The notes: a model not told the origin generated them from the sequence alone. 64,000 nucleotides of DNA from CALDTK01 sp965215215 (GCA_965215215.1 OZ244043.1:1240001-1304000), one strand, 5' to 3'. Positions 33,888 through 43,818 are shown, counted from the stretch's first letter. A program made the numbers and translations.

Positions 33888-35207
33888 TCAGTCGGCTTCC
33901 GAGGATTCCACGCTCTTCTCGACGCGCCGCTCGATGGCCCCCTCGACCTCGTAGCTCGGGTTTTCGTCGCCCTCCGGGTCGACAATGTGAAGGAGGGTGC
34001 GCGCGGTGAGTCCGTGGAGCACCAGAGACATCACCATCACCACGCTGAGCGTCTGGTACACCAGGTCGTGCGCCGGAAAATCGGTTTGTAGGAAGGCCCA
34101 AGTCAGGTAAAAGATCGAACCTATACCCCGGATACCGAGGAAGGAGACCGCGAACCGCTGACCGCGCGACATGTCCGTACCGATTAGCGCGAGCATGCCG
34201 GCGGCGGGTCGGATCAGCAAGATGAATATCCCCGCGAAAGCCCACGGCTTCCAGTCGAGCCCACCGATGAGTCCGTTCATGATCGACCCCCCGAAAATGA
34301 TGAGGAACACGGAGAGCATGAGGCGCTCTATCTCCGAGACGAAGTCGTGCAGCCGCAACTTCAAATCGCCCGTCGTACCCTCCATGTAGCGGATGGTGAG
34401 TCCGGTAACGAACACCGCCAGGAAGCCGTAGCCGTGCAGCAGCTCCGTGGTCGCGTAAACCAAGAACGTGGCGGCGAAGGCGACGAAGCCATCGCGCGTC
34501 CTCAGGCCGAGCTTCGCCGGCAGATCCTCGAGCAGCCAACCGATGGCCCGACCGAACAGCCAACCGATGAGCAGTCCGAGTCCGACCTTGAGCAGCAGCT
34601 TGTCGAAGACCCAGCCCGTCCAGTCGATGCGCTCCCACATGCCGCCCGCCTGGGCGAGCAGCACGGCGAGCCAGGTAAACGGATAGGCCAGACCGTCATT
34701 CAGGCTCGCCTCTCCGGTGAGGGTGAAGCGAATGGGGTCGAAGTGACGTCCGTGTCCCGTTTCGACGGGTTCGATCTGCACCTCCGCCGCCATGACCGGG
34801 TCGGTGGGGGCCAGCACGGCACCGAGCAACATGGCCGTCTCGATGGGCAGGCCAACCAAGTAGTGACCGAGCAGTACGCCCGCTACGATGCAGAGCGGCA
34901 TCGTGACGAGCAGCAGTCGGAGAGGCCCGCGCCAGTGGTCGAGGGTGTAAGCGCGACCGATCTTGAGCCCGGCACTCATCAGCGAGATCGTGACCACCGC
35001 CTCCGTGAAGGTCATGGCCCAGGAGTCCGGCCAAAATGGGTCTGGCCAGGCCAAAGGCGCCCCGAGCCAGTAGACGAGGAAGCCGACCAGCAGCAGGATC
35101 ACCGTATACGAAACCCGCAGGCGCTCCGAGATAGAGGGCAACCAAGCCGCGAAGAGCGTGGCGCCACCCAGTACCGCGAGCGCTACCAGGTGAGTGTGTA
35201 TATCCAT
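33888..35207 (-). CDS. Cation:proton antiporter, CPA1/NhaP type
   Basis: A 439-residue inner-membrane protein with about 12 hydrophobic helices. It has the ion-site helix GAVLAPTDPVMAAEVQ and a second conserved helix GEASLNDGLAYPFTWLAV, both diagnostic of Na+/H+ exchangers of the CPA1 family. The C-terminal about 35 residues are cytoplasmic and acidic (DPEGDENPSYEVEGAIERRV). It exchanges protons for Na+ or K+ and controls pH and salt, fitting a marine host. It converges on the preceding gene with only 14 bases between stops. Confidence 0.92.
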   Translation of the reverse strand: MDIHTHLVALAVLGGATLFAAWLPSISERLRVSYTVILLLVGFLVYWLGAPLAWPDPFWPDSWAMTFTEAVVTISLMSAGLKIGRAYTLDHWRGPLRLLLVTMPLCIVAGVLLGHYLVGLPIETAMLLGAVLAPTDPVMAAEVQIEPVETGHGRHFDPIRFTLTGEASLNDGLAYPFTWLAVLLAQAGGMWERIDWTGWVFDKLLLKVGLGLLIGWLFGRAIGWLLEDLPAKLGLRTRDGFVAFAATFLVYATTELLHGYGFLAVFVTGLTIRYMEGTTGDLKLRLHDFVSEIERLMLSVFLIIFGGSIMNGLIGGLDWKPWAFAGIFILLIRPAAGMLALIGTDMSRGQRFAVSFLGIRGIGSIFYLTWAFLQTDFPAHDLVYQTLSVVMVMSLVLHGLTARTLLHIVDPEGDENPSYEVEGAIERRVEKSVESSEAD

Positions 35208-35261
35208 GGCTAGGCGTTAGACACACCTACCGACACGAATGGTTTGCGTCTGGCCCACGAG

Positions 35262-35414
35262 CTACTCCTTGTTAAGAATAATTAGCGCTCCGATTATTCC
35301 GGGAATGAAGCCCGCGATCGTGAGCAAGGTTACGATCAGAACGGAGCCGCACCCCTTGTCGAGGACGGCGAGCGGCGGCAGGAGGAAGGCGAGCAGGACG
35401 CGAGGGAGGGACAT
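35262..35414 (-). CDS. YqaE/Pmp3-family small membrane protein
   Basis: 50 residues from ATG 35414 (MSLPRVLLAFLLPPLAVL), with two membrane helices: the Pmp3 pattern LLPPLAVLDKGCG...LLTIAGFIPGIIGALIIL. The longer frame upstream is GC-rich shadow and lacks family similarity. Pmp3 proteins affect membrane potential and salt tolerance. It sits 54 bases downstream of the antiporter start and in the same direction, but upstream of it in transcription, so the two could be co-transcribed. Confidence 0.85.
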   Translation of the reverse strand: MSLPRVLLAFLLPPLAVLDKGCGSVLIVTLLTIAGFIPGIIGALIILNKE

Positions 35415-35720
35415 GGGGAAGGGCGATGTTGGGATGGGTGTTGGGGCAACGCCACCTTGGTCACGCTGGTGCGATACGATCGTCACCTTACTCCGTTCGT
35501 TTCGTGCGCGACATGGCCACCTCCAGCTCCAACGCGCGAAGAGAAGGGCAGCTGCTACCGGCGTCGCCCAGCTCCTATCCCTCCGCGGCGTGTCTCCCCA
35601 CGGCGGGTAAGGCGGCGCGCACGTTAGGTGTAGACGCCGGAATGAAGAAGGGTTCGGACCCCACGCCGCACTTTCAGCGATGTGCGATCGCGGCGCGGGG
35701 CTACCCGCCCCCCGTCCGTG
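35415..35720. other. Intergenic, no gene seen
   Basis: About 300 GC-rich bases between the Pmp3 gene start and the end of the pectate-lyase-type gene. Open frames here are short and show no family pattern. No clear terminator hairpin for the minus-strand gene was found. Confidence 0.4.
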
Positions 35721-38700
35721 CTACTCCTGGACGACGACCCGGCGGGTGATGGGCCGGGCGGCGCCCTCGACGCGGACGGCGTACACCCCGCTCACCGCGC
35801 CTGGCAGCGGGACCGACACCGTCCCCGCCCCCGCGGTCGGGACCCGGGCCACGACCCGGCCCCCCGCGTCGGTCACGCTCACCGCGGTCGCCCCGGCGGC
35901 GTAGGCCCCGAGCGCGACGGTGAGCTCCTCGCCCGCGGACAGGGGGTTGGGGTACGCGACGACCCCCGCCGCGTCGGCCTCGCTCCCGCGCGCGTCGATC
36001 CCATCGCCGACACGCTCGAAGGCGAAGCGGCGGTGCGGGCGGTCGCCCCCGCCCCAGAGCTGGAGGTCGGCGCCCGCCCCGGAGCGGGAGACGTCCAGGC
36101 GGAGGTCGAGCCCCTGTTCGGCGGCGTGGCGGGGGACGAGGGAGTAGTGGCCTTTAGCTTCGTCTTCGAGGGTGAGCCGCCACTCCTGGTTGCCCTGCCC
36201 CCCGGGGTTCGCGCGCCAGGTCTGGACGTTGGCCCCATTGTCGAGGCCCCAGTTGTATACGTCGAGGCACTGGTCCGGGTCGGAGGCGGGGGCGAGGCGG
36301 TAGTAGCCGCCGGCCCGCTCGGTGAGCAGCCAACGTTGAGAGGCTTGATTCCCGTCCGTAGCCAATCCCACGTTATCCCCGCTGCCTTGGCTCCCGGCCA
36401 CCGACACCACTTTGTCTGGAGAACTTACCGGGTGGAGTTCGTAGGCCCCATCGGTGAGTTCGGTAGTTGGTTCATTATCGGTGGTATCCCCCGCGGTGAC
36501 AGTAATTGTTGTATTGAGCTTGTTGTAGCCCGTTTCAGGCTCCCATACACCCTGATTAGCCAAGCGAATACTGTACTCCGGGCGGGTGTTCATCTTCTCA
36601 GATGGGTTAGAGAGATTGAGAAGTATCTCATACTCACCGGCAGGAATATCATCCGGTAAAGCAACCGAAAACGAGCGGTCTGCATCACCATCCTCCGGAA
36701 GCCAGAATCGAGGGTCCAAATCAGTATCTAGTCTAACGATTGTACTACTATTTCGCAGTACTAATTCACAATCTCGCGGATTGTAAGGGGAGGCATACCC
36801 CAAATTGCGTACCACCAGACTTGCGTCAAGAGTCTCCCCCGCTGCTACTGTGCTCGGAAAAGTGCCATTGACGAGTTGTAGCCGATAGCCCAGGTTGCGC
36901 TCTATCTCTTCGTAGACTCCATCGGTCTTCCAACGATTTAAGATGCGGGCGTTGTAAATCGGATTACAACTGCTCACCCGCTGTAGCTTCAACTCTTTAA
37001 TCGCCTCCGTACCCGCATGACGAGGATCAGTCTCCGGATCTACGCTAGTGTCTGATTCAGCCTCAACGGGTGTATACTTACCCTGAGCATTAATAAAGTT
37101 TTTTTCACTCTCTATAGTCGCCTCTGAACACTCCCAAACACAATTCCCGTTCTGGCGATTCACGGTACACCAACCTTCCGCATTATTATCAAACCCCATG
37201 AAATAGTGGTTTTTGAAACCTGATCGAGCACGGGTTGTACCACTGAATGCCTCCGCCGCCGACACCGGGTCGGTGCCGATCATACTTTTCATGGTAAAAA
37301 CGGTTCGAAAAACTACCGCTCTTGGAGCAGAAATTTCAAACATCTTGTCGACAATCTCTTTCCCTCCCACACTAATATCGCCTTGGCAATCACCGAAGAG
37401 GTTATTGGAAGAGTTGTGCCACTCTCCCCAGCGACCCACAAAACCGCCTGGCCAGTAAGGAATCAGATCAATGTTCGCTTGAACAATCGGTTTTATTTGA
37501 TCCAGATGTTCGATGACGCGAGTTTGGGGGGCATCATCGAGGCCCTCACCGTACTGATTCCCATGATTGTACATAAATAAGGGTACCATATTTACCCCAG
37601 CTGTACGGCAGGCCTGTAGATCGGACTCGAACTGCTTGAGAAAGACTTCGCTTAGCGGCGCATTACGGAATTCATCAATTACGTAGCGGCAGTGCACTAG
37701 TGTGCGGCCGTACTGAGCTCGTTGACCAGCTAGATACTCAGCACTCAAGGGTGAACGTGAATCCTGACCTTCCGCTGCGTAAGCGACGATCCACATCCCC
37801 CGATCAGGGTTCGCGAAGTTACTACCATCGGCTTGGTAAGTAACCGTCTCGCTCGACGTGCTCGATGTAGTAGTCACCTTCTCTAGCACGAAGCGCTGGG
37901 CCTGACTGCCGTTGCTCCGCCAGAGTTGCAAATTGGCCCCCGCCTTGGTACTATTGCCCGATACATCCAAACGCATCGCTAGATCCGCCTCTTCGGTATG
38001 ACGGGGGGCTAAGCTGTAGTAATCCTCGTCTGCATCTTCCAGCACGAGCTTCCATTCCTGGTTGGGTTGCCCCTTCTGGTTAGTCCGCCAGGTCTGTACG
38101 TTGATACCGTTGTCGGTACCCCGCCCAGCGGCATCCAGGCACTGTTCGGCATCCGCCCGGGAAGTTAGCCGGTAGTAGCCGTTCTCAAGCTTGGTGAGCT
38201 GCCAGCGTTGATTGGGTTGGTTGCCGTCCGCTGCCAGTTCTACGTTGTCCCCGCTGCCCCGAGACTCGGTTACCGACAGTAGTTTGTCCGGGGAACTAGC
38301 CGGGTGCAACTCGTAGAGGCCATCGGTGAGCTCGTCGACGGGATCGTCGGAGGGGTCATCCTCACCGGAGCCACCATCATCTACTGTCGGTTTTGTTCCA
38401 TTGAGAAACTCTTCTACGTTGGTGTAGACGTCCCCGTCGGCATCCTGACTACCATCAGAAGCATTATTTTTGTTGAACCCGTATTCGTCTTCCCAAGCAT
38501 CGGGCATCCCATCTTTGTCTATATCCGCATAACCAACTTGTTCTTCATAATTGGGATAACCGCCGACTTCATCTGGTGAATCTACGTACCCTCCGGTCTG
38601 AGTTTGTACCTCATTTACAATTCTTGTGTCTATTGCGTCTCTTCTGGGAAGTACACATCCTGCGGTTGCTAGCACGTTATCAAAATTCGTAATTGCAGAT

Positions 38701-39782
38701 GAGGTACTAATATTAAGATTTGAATGCGGTTGATTTACGCGTACTTCATTAATGTTTCCTCCATTAAAATATACAGCATCCCACTCATCTTGCGAGCCAC
38801 TTGTTCTTTCAGGTGAAATATTATCTTTTACAAAAAAGGTAGCTTGTCCATTTAAATAATTAACATCGACATTTAGTATATTTGTATTAAACCTGGTATC
38901 CGGGCCTTCAACTGCGTAATTACCCACAATATCGATGAAGGTTTGATTTGGATGTTTAGAATTTCCGTCTTCATCTACCATACCAACCCCACCTTTCTCA
39001 TTATAAAGTACATTATTTATAAATTGACCGTTTGTACCGGTTTTATATAAAGGATGACGCTCCACATTATGAGCTAGCAAGTTATGATGCAATGATATAT
39101 TTTTTGCCCCTCCCGCCACAAGAATACCTTTACTATGAGCACCTTTGGGATGAAAACTATCACTCAGTGCTTCTGATACGATACTCCATTGCATAGTAAT
39201 ATCCCTAACAACTACATCTTCTCTGGGAAAAAGAGATCCATAAAAGCTGACATTTTCGTCAATAGCCCATGAAACAGAGCAGTGATCAAACACAATATTG
39301 TAAGATTTTGCTGGATATTGTGTGCCCATGGCTGCAAAAGGATATACTTCTATGCCATCCCTATCCTCGGGATCTTCTCCTTCTTTATCTCCAGGTCTAA
39401 CCCTTATATATCTTACAACTACGTCATGAGTTACCACATTAAGTGCACTACCGGTCAGACAAATTCCATCACCAGGTGCAGATTGACCAGCCAGATACAA
39501 ATAGGGCTCAAAAATGTTTAATTTAGATTTTAAATTGATGACTCCGCTAACCTTAAAGATTACAATACGTTCCCCTGAAGTATTAACGGCTTCCCGTAGG
39601 CTACCTGGACCACTATCGTTCAGGTTTGTAACCTCTATAATTTTACCGCCTCGCCCATGTCTGGTTTGAGTTCCTGCACCTTCCGCTCCCGGAAATGCGG
39701 GCACTTGTGCCTGCACTTGTATTATCGTCATTAACAAAAGTGCTACTGACAATACGACTTGTATAGTTTGATTTGTTTTCAT
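35721..39782 (-). CDS. Secreted pectate lyase-type multidomain protein, T9SS
   Basis: 1353 residues. Order: signal peptide (1-25, ending QVQAQ); polysaccharide-lyase beta-helix of pectate-lyase type (about 27-410: FPGAEGAGTQTRHGRGGKII, VFDHCSVSWAIDENVSFYG, NISLHHNLLAHNVERHP); calcium-type repeats (DIDKDGMPDAWEDEYG, DADGDVYTNVEEFLNG, about 420-466); ricin-type lectin domain (about 485-635); DUF4874/DUF4832 glycosidase-like region (about 650-1110: NPDRGMWIV, YNHGNQYGEG, GRWGEWHN); second ricin-type domain (about 1125-1275); T9SS type A sorting domain (from about 1285, VVAYPNPLSAGEELTVALGA). It should be exported to the surface and degrade pectin-like algal or plant polysaccharide. Base composition rises from about 40 percent GC at the N-terminus to above 70 percent at the C-terminus. 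Confidence 0.85.
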   Translation of the reverse strand: MKTNQTIQVVLSVALLLMTIIQVQAQVPAFPGAEGAGTQTRHGRGGKIIEVTNLNDSGPGSLREAVNTSGERIVIFKVSGVINLKSKLNIFEPYLYLAGQSAPGDGICLTGSALNVVTHDVVVRYIRVRPGDKEGEDPEDRDGIEVYPFAAMGTQYPAKSYNIVFDHCSVSWAIDENVSFYGSLFPREDVVVRDITMQWSIVSEALSDSFHPKGAHSKGILVAGGAKNISLHHNLLAHNVERHPLYKTGTNGQFINNVLYNEKGGVGMVDEDGNSKHPNQTFIDIVGNYAVEGPDTRFNTNILNVDVNYLNGQATFFVKDNISPERTSGSQDEWDAVYFNGGNINEVRVNQPHSNLNISTSSAITNFDNVLATAGCVLPRRDAIDTRIVNEVQTQTGGYVDSPDEVGGYPNYEEQVGYADIDKDGMPDAWEDEYGFNKNNASDGSQDADGDVYTNVEEFLNGTKPTVDDGGSGEDDPSDDPVDELTDGLYELHPASSPDKLLSVTESRGSGDNVELAADGNQPNQRWQLTKLENGYYRLTSRADAEQCLDAAGRGTDNGINVQTWRTNQKGQPNQEWKLVLEDADEDYYSLAPRHTEEADLAMRLDVSGNSTKAGANLQLWRSNGSQAQRFVLEKVTTTSSTSSETVTYQADGSNFANPDRGMWIVAYAAEGQDSRSPLSAEYLAGQRAQYGRTLVHCRYVIDEFRNAPLSEVFLKQFESDLQACRTAGVNMVPLFMYNHGNQYGEGLDDAPQTRVIEHLDQIKPIVQANIDLIPYWPGGFVGRWGEWHNSSNNLFGDCQGDISVGGKEIVDKMFEISAPRAVVFRTVFTMKSMIGTDPVSAAEAFSGTTRARSGFKNHYFMGFDNNAEGWCTVNRQNGNCVWECSEATIESEKNFINAQGKYTPVEAESDTSVDPETDPRHAGTEAIKELKLQRVSSCNPIYNARILNRWKTDGVYEEIERNLGYRLQLVNGTFPSTVAAGETLDASLVVRNLGYASPYNPRDCELVLRNSSTIVRLDTDLDPRFWLPEDGDADRSFSVALPDDIPAGEYEILLNLSNPSEKMNTRPEYSIRLANQGVWEPETGYNKLNTTITVTAGDTTDNEPTTELTDGAYELHPVSSPDKVVSVAGSQGSGDNVGLATDGNQASQRWLLTERAGGYYRLAPASDPDQCLDVYNWGLDNGANVQTWRANPGGQGNQEWRLTLEDEAKGHYSLVPRHAAEQGLDLRLDVSRSGAGADLQLWGGGDRPHRRFAFERVGDGIDARGSEADAAGVVAYPNPLSAGEELTVALGAYAAGATAVSVTDAGGRVVARVPTAGAGTVSVPLPGAVSGVYAVRVEGAARPITRRVVVQE

Positions 39783-40118
39783 TATTATTTGTATTTAAAA
39801 GTTTTGAGATTTCAAAACGCTTACGCATCTCCGGGATTTGCGTAAACTTAAGAGCCTGTCTAAAGCCGGTATTTCGCAGCTCCATACATCCGGCTAAAAA
39901 CCAGATACGTATATCTTTATAGCCCGAAGTCGTTCCGATCGGTTACAAAAGCGAGGAAACGTCGTGCGTGAACGCCCACGCCCAGACAATTCTTTCGTAC
40001 AAACCTCTCCCTTCCAGTACCTCTCCCCCCTCGCTCAAGGTTGCCGCACCCGTCCCCGTAGGATTTACATATCGCTTTTTATAACCTAATCCGACGCCTC
40101 ACGCGATACGATTCATAC
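39783..40118. other. Intergenic with solo MITE-like arm
   Basis: Upstream region of two divergent genes, AT-rich near the lyase start. It contains GAGCCTGTCTAAAG at 39852 followed by CCGG...CCGGCTAAAAA to about 39901. This matches one arm of the elements at 46114 and 51523 (GAGCCCGTCTAAAG...CGGCTAAAAA). No second arm was found, so it looks like a truncated copy. Confidence 0.45.
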
Positions 40119-41747
40119 ATGCCCCCTACCCCTCCCCCCACCGACCCGCAAGCCCTCCTCGAGCTCGAGTACCAGCGCTTCATCGAGTTTGGCCAGTTGC
40201 TCGACCGGACGGGCCGCCGCTACCTCGTACAGTACATCCGCCACGAGCTCGACCCGGACACGCCGCTGCCCCCCGAACTCGACGACGCGTATTTTCGCTA
40301 CTTTCGGGGCGCCCTCGAGGGCCTGTTCGGTATCGAAGCCCTGCTCACGCTCTGTCGGCAAAACGCCGGCATGCGCCGCCAAGTAGCCACCGACACCCTC
40401 AAGTGGCTACGTCAAACCTACCAGGAGCTCCGCCACAAGCACCCCTACGAAGACGAGGTCACGCGCCTCGGCACCTGGGCCGTAACCCCACTCCACAAAG
40501 TCGCGGACCGTTACCCCCTCCTACTCACATATTTGGAGCATACCTACACGGAACACGAGTTGCCGGTCGGGTTCTTCAAGGCCCGCGGGCCGGAGCTCGG
40601 GGTCGACGCCCCGGGGGGAGCTCCCGGGCCCCGCGCCGAACTCGCCGAGCCCATCCTCAAGGACCTGCTCGCCCAGTGGGATGCCCGACTCAACGCCAAG
40701 ATCCTCGATCACCAACTTACGGCCCTCGCGGAGCGCGCCGAGGACTTCCAAAACCTAATGGAGGCCAAGGTGGCGGAGTACAGCAAGCTCGTTAATATCG
40801 TGAGCCCCTTCAGCGACTACCTCGCCGGCTACTGGGACATGTCACGCTCGCTGTGGCAAGACACCTCCTTCGACGTGCTCGAGCACTACGCCGATTTGCT
40901 GGCCCGGGAAGACGAGCTCCGCGAACTAGCCGACCTACTCGGCCAGTGGCGCGCCGCCGAGATCGAGATCGAGGAAGAGACCTTGGAGAAAACCATCGTC
41001 CGCCAACGCTGGGTCCGCGACCCGACCATGCGCGCCGAAATTTCGGGCGTCCACGAATCGAACGACCTCAATACCCTCGTCTCCAGCGAAGCCGCCCTGC
41101 TCGCCGACCCGGATACCGAGAGCGCCTTCCTCAAGCGCTTCGCCGACGGCCAGCTGCTCACGTTCCGGTACGACGACCGGCAGCTCGTGCCGAGCGAGGA
41201 CCACGAGGTAGAAATCTACAACCGCGTCCGCGAGAAGGAGCGCGGCCCCTTCATCCTCTGCGTCGATACTTCGGAGAGTATGTCCGGCCGGCGCGAGCAA
41301 GTCGCCAAAGTGCTCGCCCTCGGCATCCTCAAAATGGCCGGCCGCGTAAAGCGCCGCGCCTACCTCATCAACTTCTCGACCGGTATCCAGACCCTCGACC
41401 TGCACGATGTCGCCCGCTCGCTCGAGGACATCGCCGCCTTCCTGCGCATGAGCTTCCGCGGCGGCACCGACATCTCCCTCCCGCTCTACGAATGCTTCCG
41501 CCAGCTGCGCGGCGACGATTACCGGGATGCCGACGTGCTGGTGATCTCCGACTTCATCATGTACAAGCTCGACGCGGACATCCTGCAGGAGATGCGGCAC
41601 TTCCAGCACAATAAGGCTACCGAGTTTCACGCCCTCGTGCTCGGCGATATGGCCAACGAGGAGATCGTCGGGGCCTTCGACACGACCTGGCAATACGACG
41701 GCGAGGGGGTGGTCGAACGGGTGGCTCGCGAGGTACTCAGCAAATAA
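40119..41747 (+). CDS. VWA-domain protein, ViaA/CoxE-like
   Basis: A 542-residue cytoplasmic protein. The first 350 residues are helical and charged. The last 190 form a von Willebrand A domain with an intact metal site: DTSESMS, a conserved Thr in RGGTDISLP, and Asp in LVISDFIMY. Overall layout follows ViaA, which activates the MoxR-type ATPase RavA; no MoxR ATPase gene is adjacent, so its partner is elsewhere or different. The gene starts a plus-strand run with the first LVIVD unit, 51 bases downstream, but similarity gives no functional link. Confidence 0.8.
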   Translation: MPPTPPPTDPQALLELEYQRFIEFGQLLDRTGRRYLVQYIRHELDPDTPLPPELDDAYFRYFRGALEGLFGIEALLTLCRQNAGMRRQVATDTLKWLRQTYQELRHKHPYEDEVTRLGTWAVTPLHKVADRYPLLLTYLEHTYTEHELPVGFFKARGPELGVDAPGGAPGPRAELAEPILKDLLAQWDARLNAKILDHQLTALAERAEDFQNLMEAKVAEYSKLVNIVSPFSDYLAGYWDMSRSLWQDTSFDVLEHYADLLAREDELRELADLLGQWRAAEIEIEEETLEKTIVRQRWVRDPTMRAEISGVHESNDLNTLVSSEAALLADPDTESAFLKRFADGQLLTFRYDDRQLVPSEDHEVEIYNRVREKERGPFILCVDTSESMSGRREQVAKVLALGILKMAGRVKRRAYLINFSTGIQTLDLHDVARSLEDIAAFLRMSFRGGTDISLPLYECFRQLRGDDYRDADVLVISDFIMYKLDADILQEMRHFQHNKATEFHALVLGDMANEEIVGAFDTTWQYDGEGVVERVAREVLSK

Positions 41748-41798
41748 AAACCACCGTTCGTGCAGCCTTTTGCGGGCTGAGTTCGATAGAGGAGTACG

Positions 41799-42338
41799 AT
41801 GCGTTGCTTCTCGATGGCCCTTTCCGCTTTGGTAGTCTTCAGCAGCTGCGATCTGTACAGAAGCGAATCCGCCCGCCGACCCGGCTTCGGCTGGGTACCT
41901 CAGTACCTCCCGAGCGACAGCGCCTTCCTCATCCGCCCCCTCCCGCCGCGGGAGATGCTGGACGCCGGAAGCTTCGCCCTCCTCGGCGACCTCCTCTTCA
42001 TCGTCGACCGTGAGATCGGCTTCCACGTATTCGACAACGCGGACCCCGCAAACCCGATCAATCTATCGTTCGTGAGCGTGCCCGGCTGCTCCGGCCTGAC
42101 GGCGCGCGATCAATTCGTCTACGCCAATAACCTCACCGACCTCGTGACGCTCGACGTGTCCGACCCAGTCCGACCGGAGCTGGTCGACCGGGTAAAAAAC
42201 CTGTACGGCGCCCTCCCCGACTACCCCGAGCTCAACGGCTTCGGAGCCTTCGAGTGCGTTGACCCCAACCGGGGGATCCTCGTCGGCTGGCTGAGCGGCG
42301 ATTTGGATCCGGACGCGGCGGTTTGTCAGTTAAACTAA
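41799..42338 (+). CDS. LVIVD unit 1, gene A: small lipoprotein
   Basis: 179 residues with a lipoprotein leader (MRCFSMALSALVVFSSC, lipid Cys 17). One full and one partial LVIVD-type beta unit are visible (LLFIVDREIGFHVFDNADP; FVYANNLTDLVTLDVSDP). It ends in the module shared by all four A proteins: FECVDPNRGILVGW then a Cys near the C-terminus. Family members are envelope beta-propeller-like proteins of unknown role. Six bases separate it from gene B. It is the most divergent of the four A copies, notably at the C-terminal tail (DPDAAVCQLN instead of NPxC+). Confidence 0.7.
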   Translation: MRCFSMALSALVVFSSCDLYRSESARRPGFGWVPQYLPSDSAFLIRPLPPREMLDAGSFALLGDLLFIVDREIGFHVFDNADPANPINLSFVSVPGCSGLTARDQFVYANNLTDLVTLDVSDPVRPELVDRVKNLYGALPDYPELNGFGAFECVDPNRGILVGWLSGDLDPDAAVCQLN

Positions 42339-42344
42339 CTTCTC

Positions 42345-43127
42345 ATGCTTAAATCAATCCCTCTACTCTGTTGCTGTGCGGCATTTTGCGTAAGCGCCTG
42401 CACTTCGGATACCGATACGGTTGCCGGTCCGCAGGCTTCGGGGAGCGCGATCAATAGCTCTTACGCCCGCACCCTGACCGTGGGCGATTACCTGTACGGC
42501 GTCGACGCGGAAAACCTCGTTACGCTCAGCCTAGCCGATCCGAGCATGCCGGCCGAGATCGACCGCCAGCCCATCGGCCAGCAAATCGAAACGATCTACC
42601 ACCTGGACGGCTACCTTTTTATCGGCTCGCAGGACGGCATGTTTACCTACGATATCGGCGACGATGGGGTTCCCAACCGCCGGGGTCGATTCGACTACGA
42701 CGCCCTCGACGTACCCTTCGACCGTTGCGACCCCGTGGTGGCACGCGGAGACGTAGCCTTCGTCACGCTCTACAGTCAGCGCGAAGGTCCGTGCGGTGGG
42801 CAGGTGCAGTTCGACGCGCTCGTCGCTTTCGACGTGCGCGACATCGAAAACCCCGCGCTCATCCGGCAGTACGACGCACTCACGCCACGGGGTTTGGCCA
42901 TCGATGGCGATCTGTTGTTCGTGTGTAATTCTACGTTCGGTCTCACCGTCTACGACGCCGGCGACGCGGCCAACTTGGAGCAAATTTCGCGAATCGAAAA
43001 CCTCGAGGCGTTCGACGTTATCGCCAACCGGGGGACGTTGATCGTCGTCGGCGGTACCGAGCTCACGCAGTTCGATTATTCGGATCCTACGGAGCTACGC
43101 GAACTCTCCACGATCGCCCTTCCGTGA
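42345..43127 (+). CDS. LVIVD unit 1, gene B: propeller-like lipoprotein
   Basis: 260 residues, with lipid Cys in CCAAFCVSAC. About five LVIVD-type repeats follow (LYGVDAENLVTLSLADPSMP, LFIGSQDGMFTYDIGDDGVP, LVAFDVRDIENPALIRQYDA, LLFVCNSTFGLTVYDAGDA, LIVVGGTELTQFDYSDPTEL), enough for a closed or near-closed propeller. A conserved CDPVVA segment in the middle is shared with the other B proteins. The stop overlaps gene C's GTG (GTGA). Function unknown; lipidation implies an outer-membrane or periplasmic site. Confidence 0.72.
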   Translation: MLKSIPLLCCCAAFCVSACTSDTDTVAGPQASGSAINSSYARTLTVGDYLYGVDAENLVTLSLADPSMPAEIDRQPIGQQIETIYHLDGYLFIGSQDGMFTYDIGDDGVPNRRGRFDYDALDVPFDRCDPVVARGDVAFVTLYSQREGPCGGQVQFDALVAFDVRDIENPALIRQYDALTPRGLAIDGDLLFVCNSTFGLTVYDAGDAANLEQISRIENLEAFDVIANRGTLIVVGGTELTQFDYSDPTELRELSTIALP

Positions 43128-43810
43128 ACTTCGTTCTACGCGCGGCCGCAACGGTAACAGTCGGCCTCATTACCTCCCTCTATCCCGGCCATTCGAGCGC
43201 ACAGTCGCCCGCCGTCGATACGGCCGCACGGTCGACCTCACGCACGCGCCACGCCGTTCGGTGGTACCCTACGCGCCTCCTCAACCTAAATTTCTACGCC
43301 CTCACCTTCGGCTACGAGCAGCGCACCGGCGACCGCTGGGGCCTGGAGTTAGCCGGCGGTCCCGTACTCCGACACCGCAGGTACCCGAGCGCCCCCGCGC
43401 TTTGGGGTTACAACGCGGCAGCCTCCGGCCGCGCCTACTTGTCCGGTGACGAATTTTACGCCTCCTTCGAAGTCGACCTAACTACCGTGCGCTACCGAGA
43501 GTCGGCTTTTCGCCAAAACCCTTCAGAGCCGTACGCGAGGTACCAGGAGTACACCGTTCGGACGCGTCGGCAGGAGTTGGGACTCGGCTTCGGCTGGCGG
43601 CCGCTCCCACGAACCGGGGGAGGAGCTTTAGACTTCGACATTCGCGTCGGGCTCGGCGTCGGTCGCTCCGGGCGCTTTATTCGGGGGGACAGCGGAGAGG
43701 CACCCAACCGGGGCGATGGGCGAGGTGTGTTCTGGAATAGACCGACGGGGAATACATGGACCTATTACCCGGCGCCGCGCCTGCGCCTCGGCATAGGCTA
43801 CCGTTGGTAG
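43124..43810 (+). CDS. LVIVD unit 1, gene C: outer-membrane barrel protein
   Basis: 228 residues from a GTG start overlapping B by 4 bases. A leader (ending GHSSAQSPA) precedes amphipathic strands (LNFYALTFGYEQRTGDRWGL, FYASFEVDLTTVRYRES, RQELGLGFGWRPL) and a C-terminal aromatic residue (RLRLGIGYRW), the outer-membrane barrel signature. It shares the unit position, the overlap and the ending with the other three C proteins, but its N-terminal part differs. The B lipoprotein may dock on this barrel (inference). It converges tail-to-tail on unit 2 with 8 bases between stops. Confidence 0.68.
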   Translation: MNFVLRAAATVTVGLITSLYPGHSSAQSPAVDTAARSTSRTRHAVRWYPTRLLNLNFYALTFGYEQRTGDRWGLELAGGPVLRHRRYPSAPALWGYNAAASGRAYLSGDEFYASFEVDLTTVRYRESAFRQNPSEPYARYQEYTVRTRRQELGLGFGWRPLPRTGGGALDFDIRVGLGVGRSGRFIRGDSGEAPNRGDGRGVFWNRPTGNTWTYYPAPRLRLGIGYRW

Positions 43811-43818
43811 GAACGGAG

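Noticed and set aside
34347..35213. 288-codon antisense frame over the antiporter
   Set aside because: Glutamine/arginine-rich shadow of a membrane protein gene with two conserved ion-site helices.
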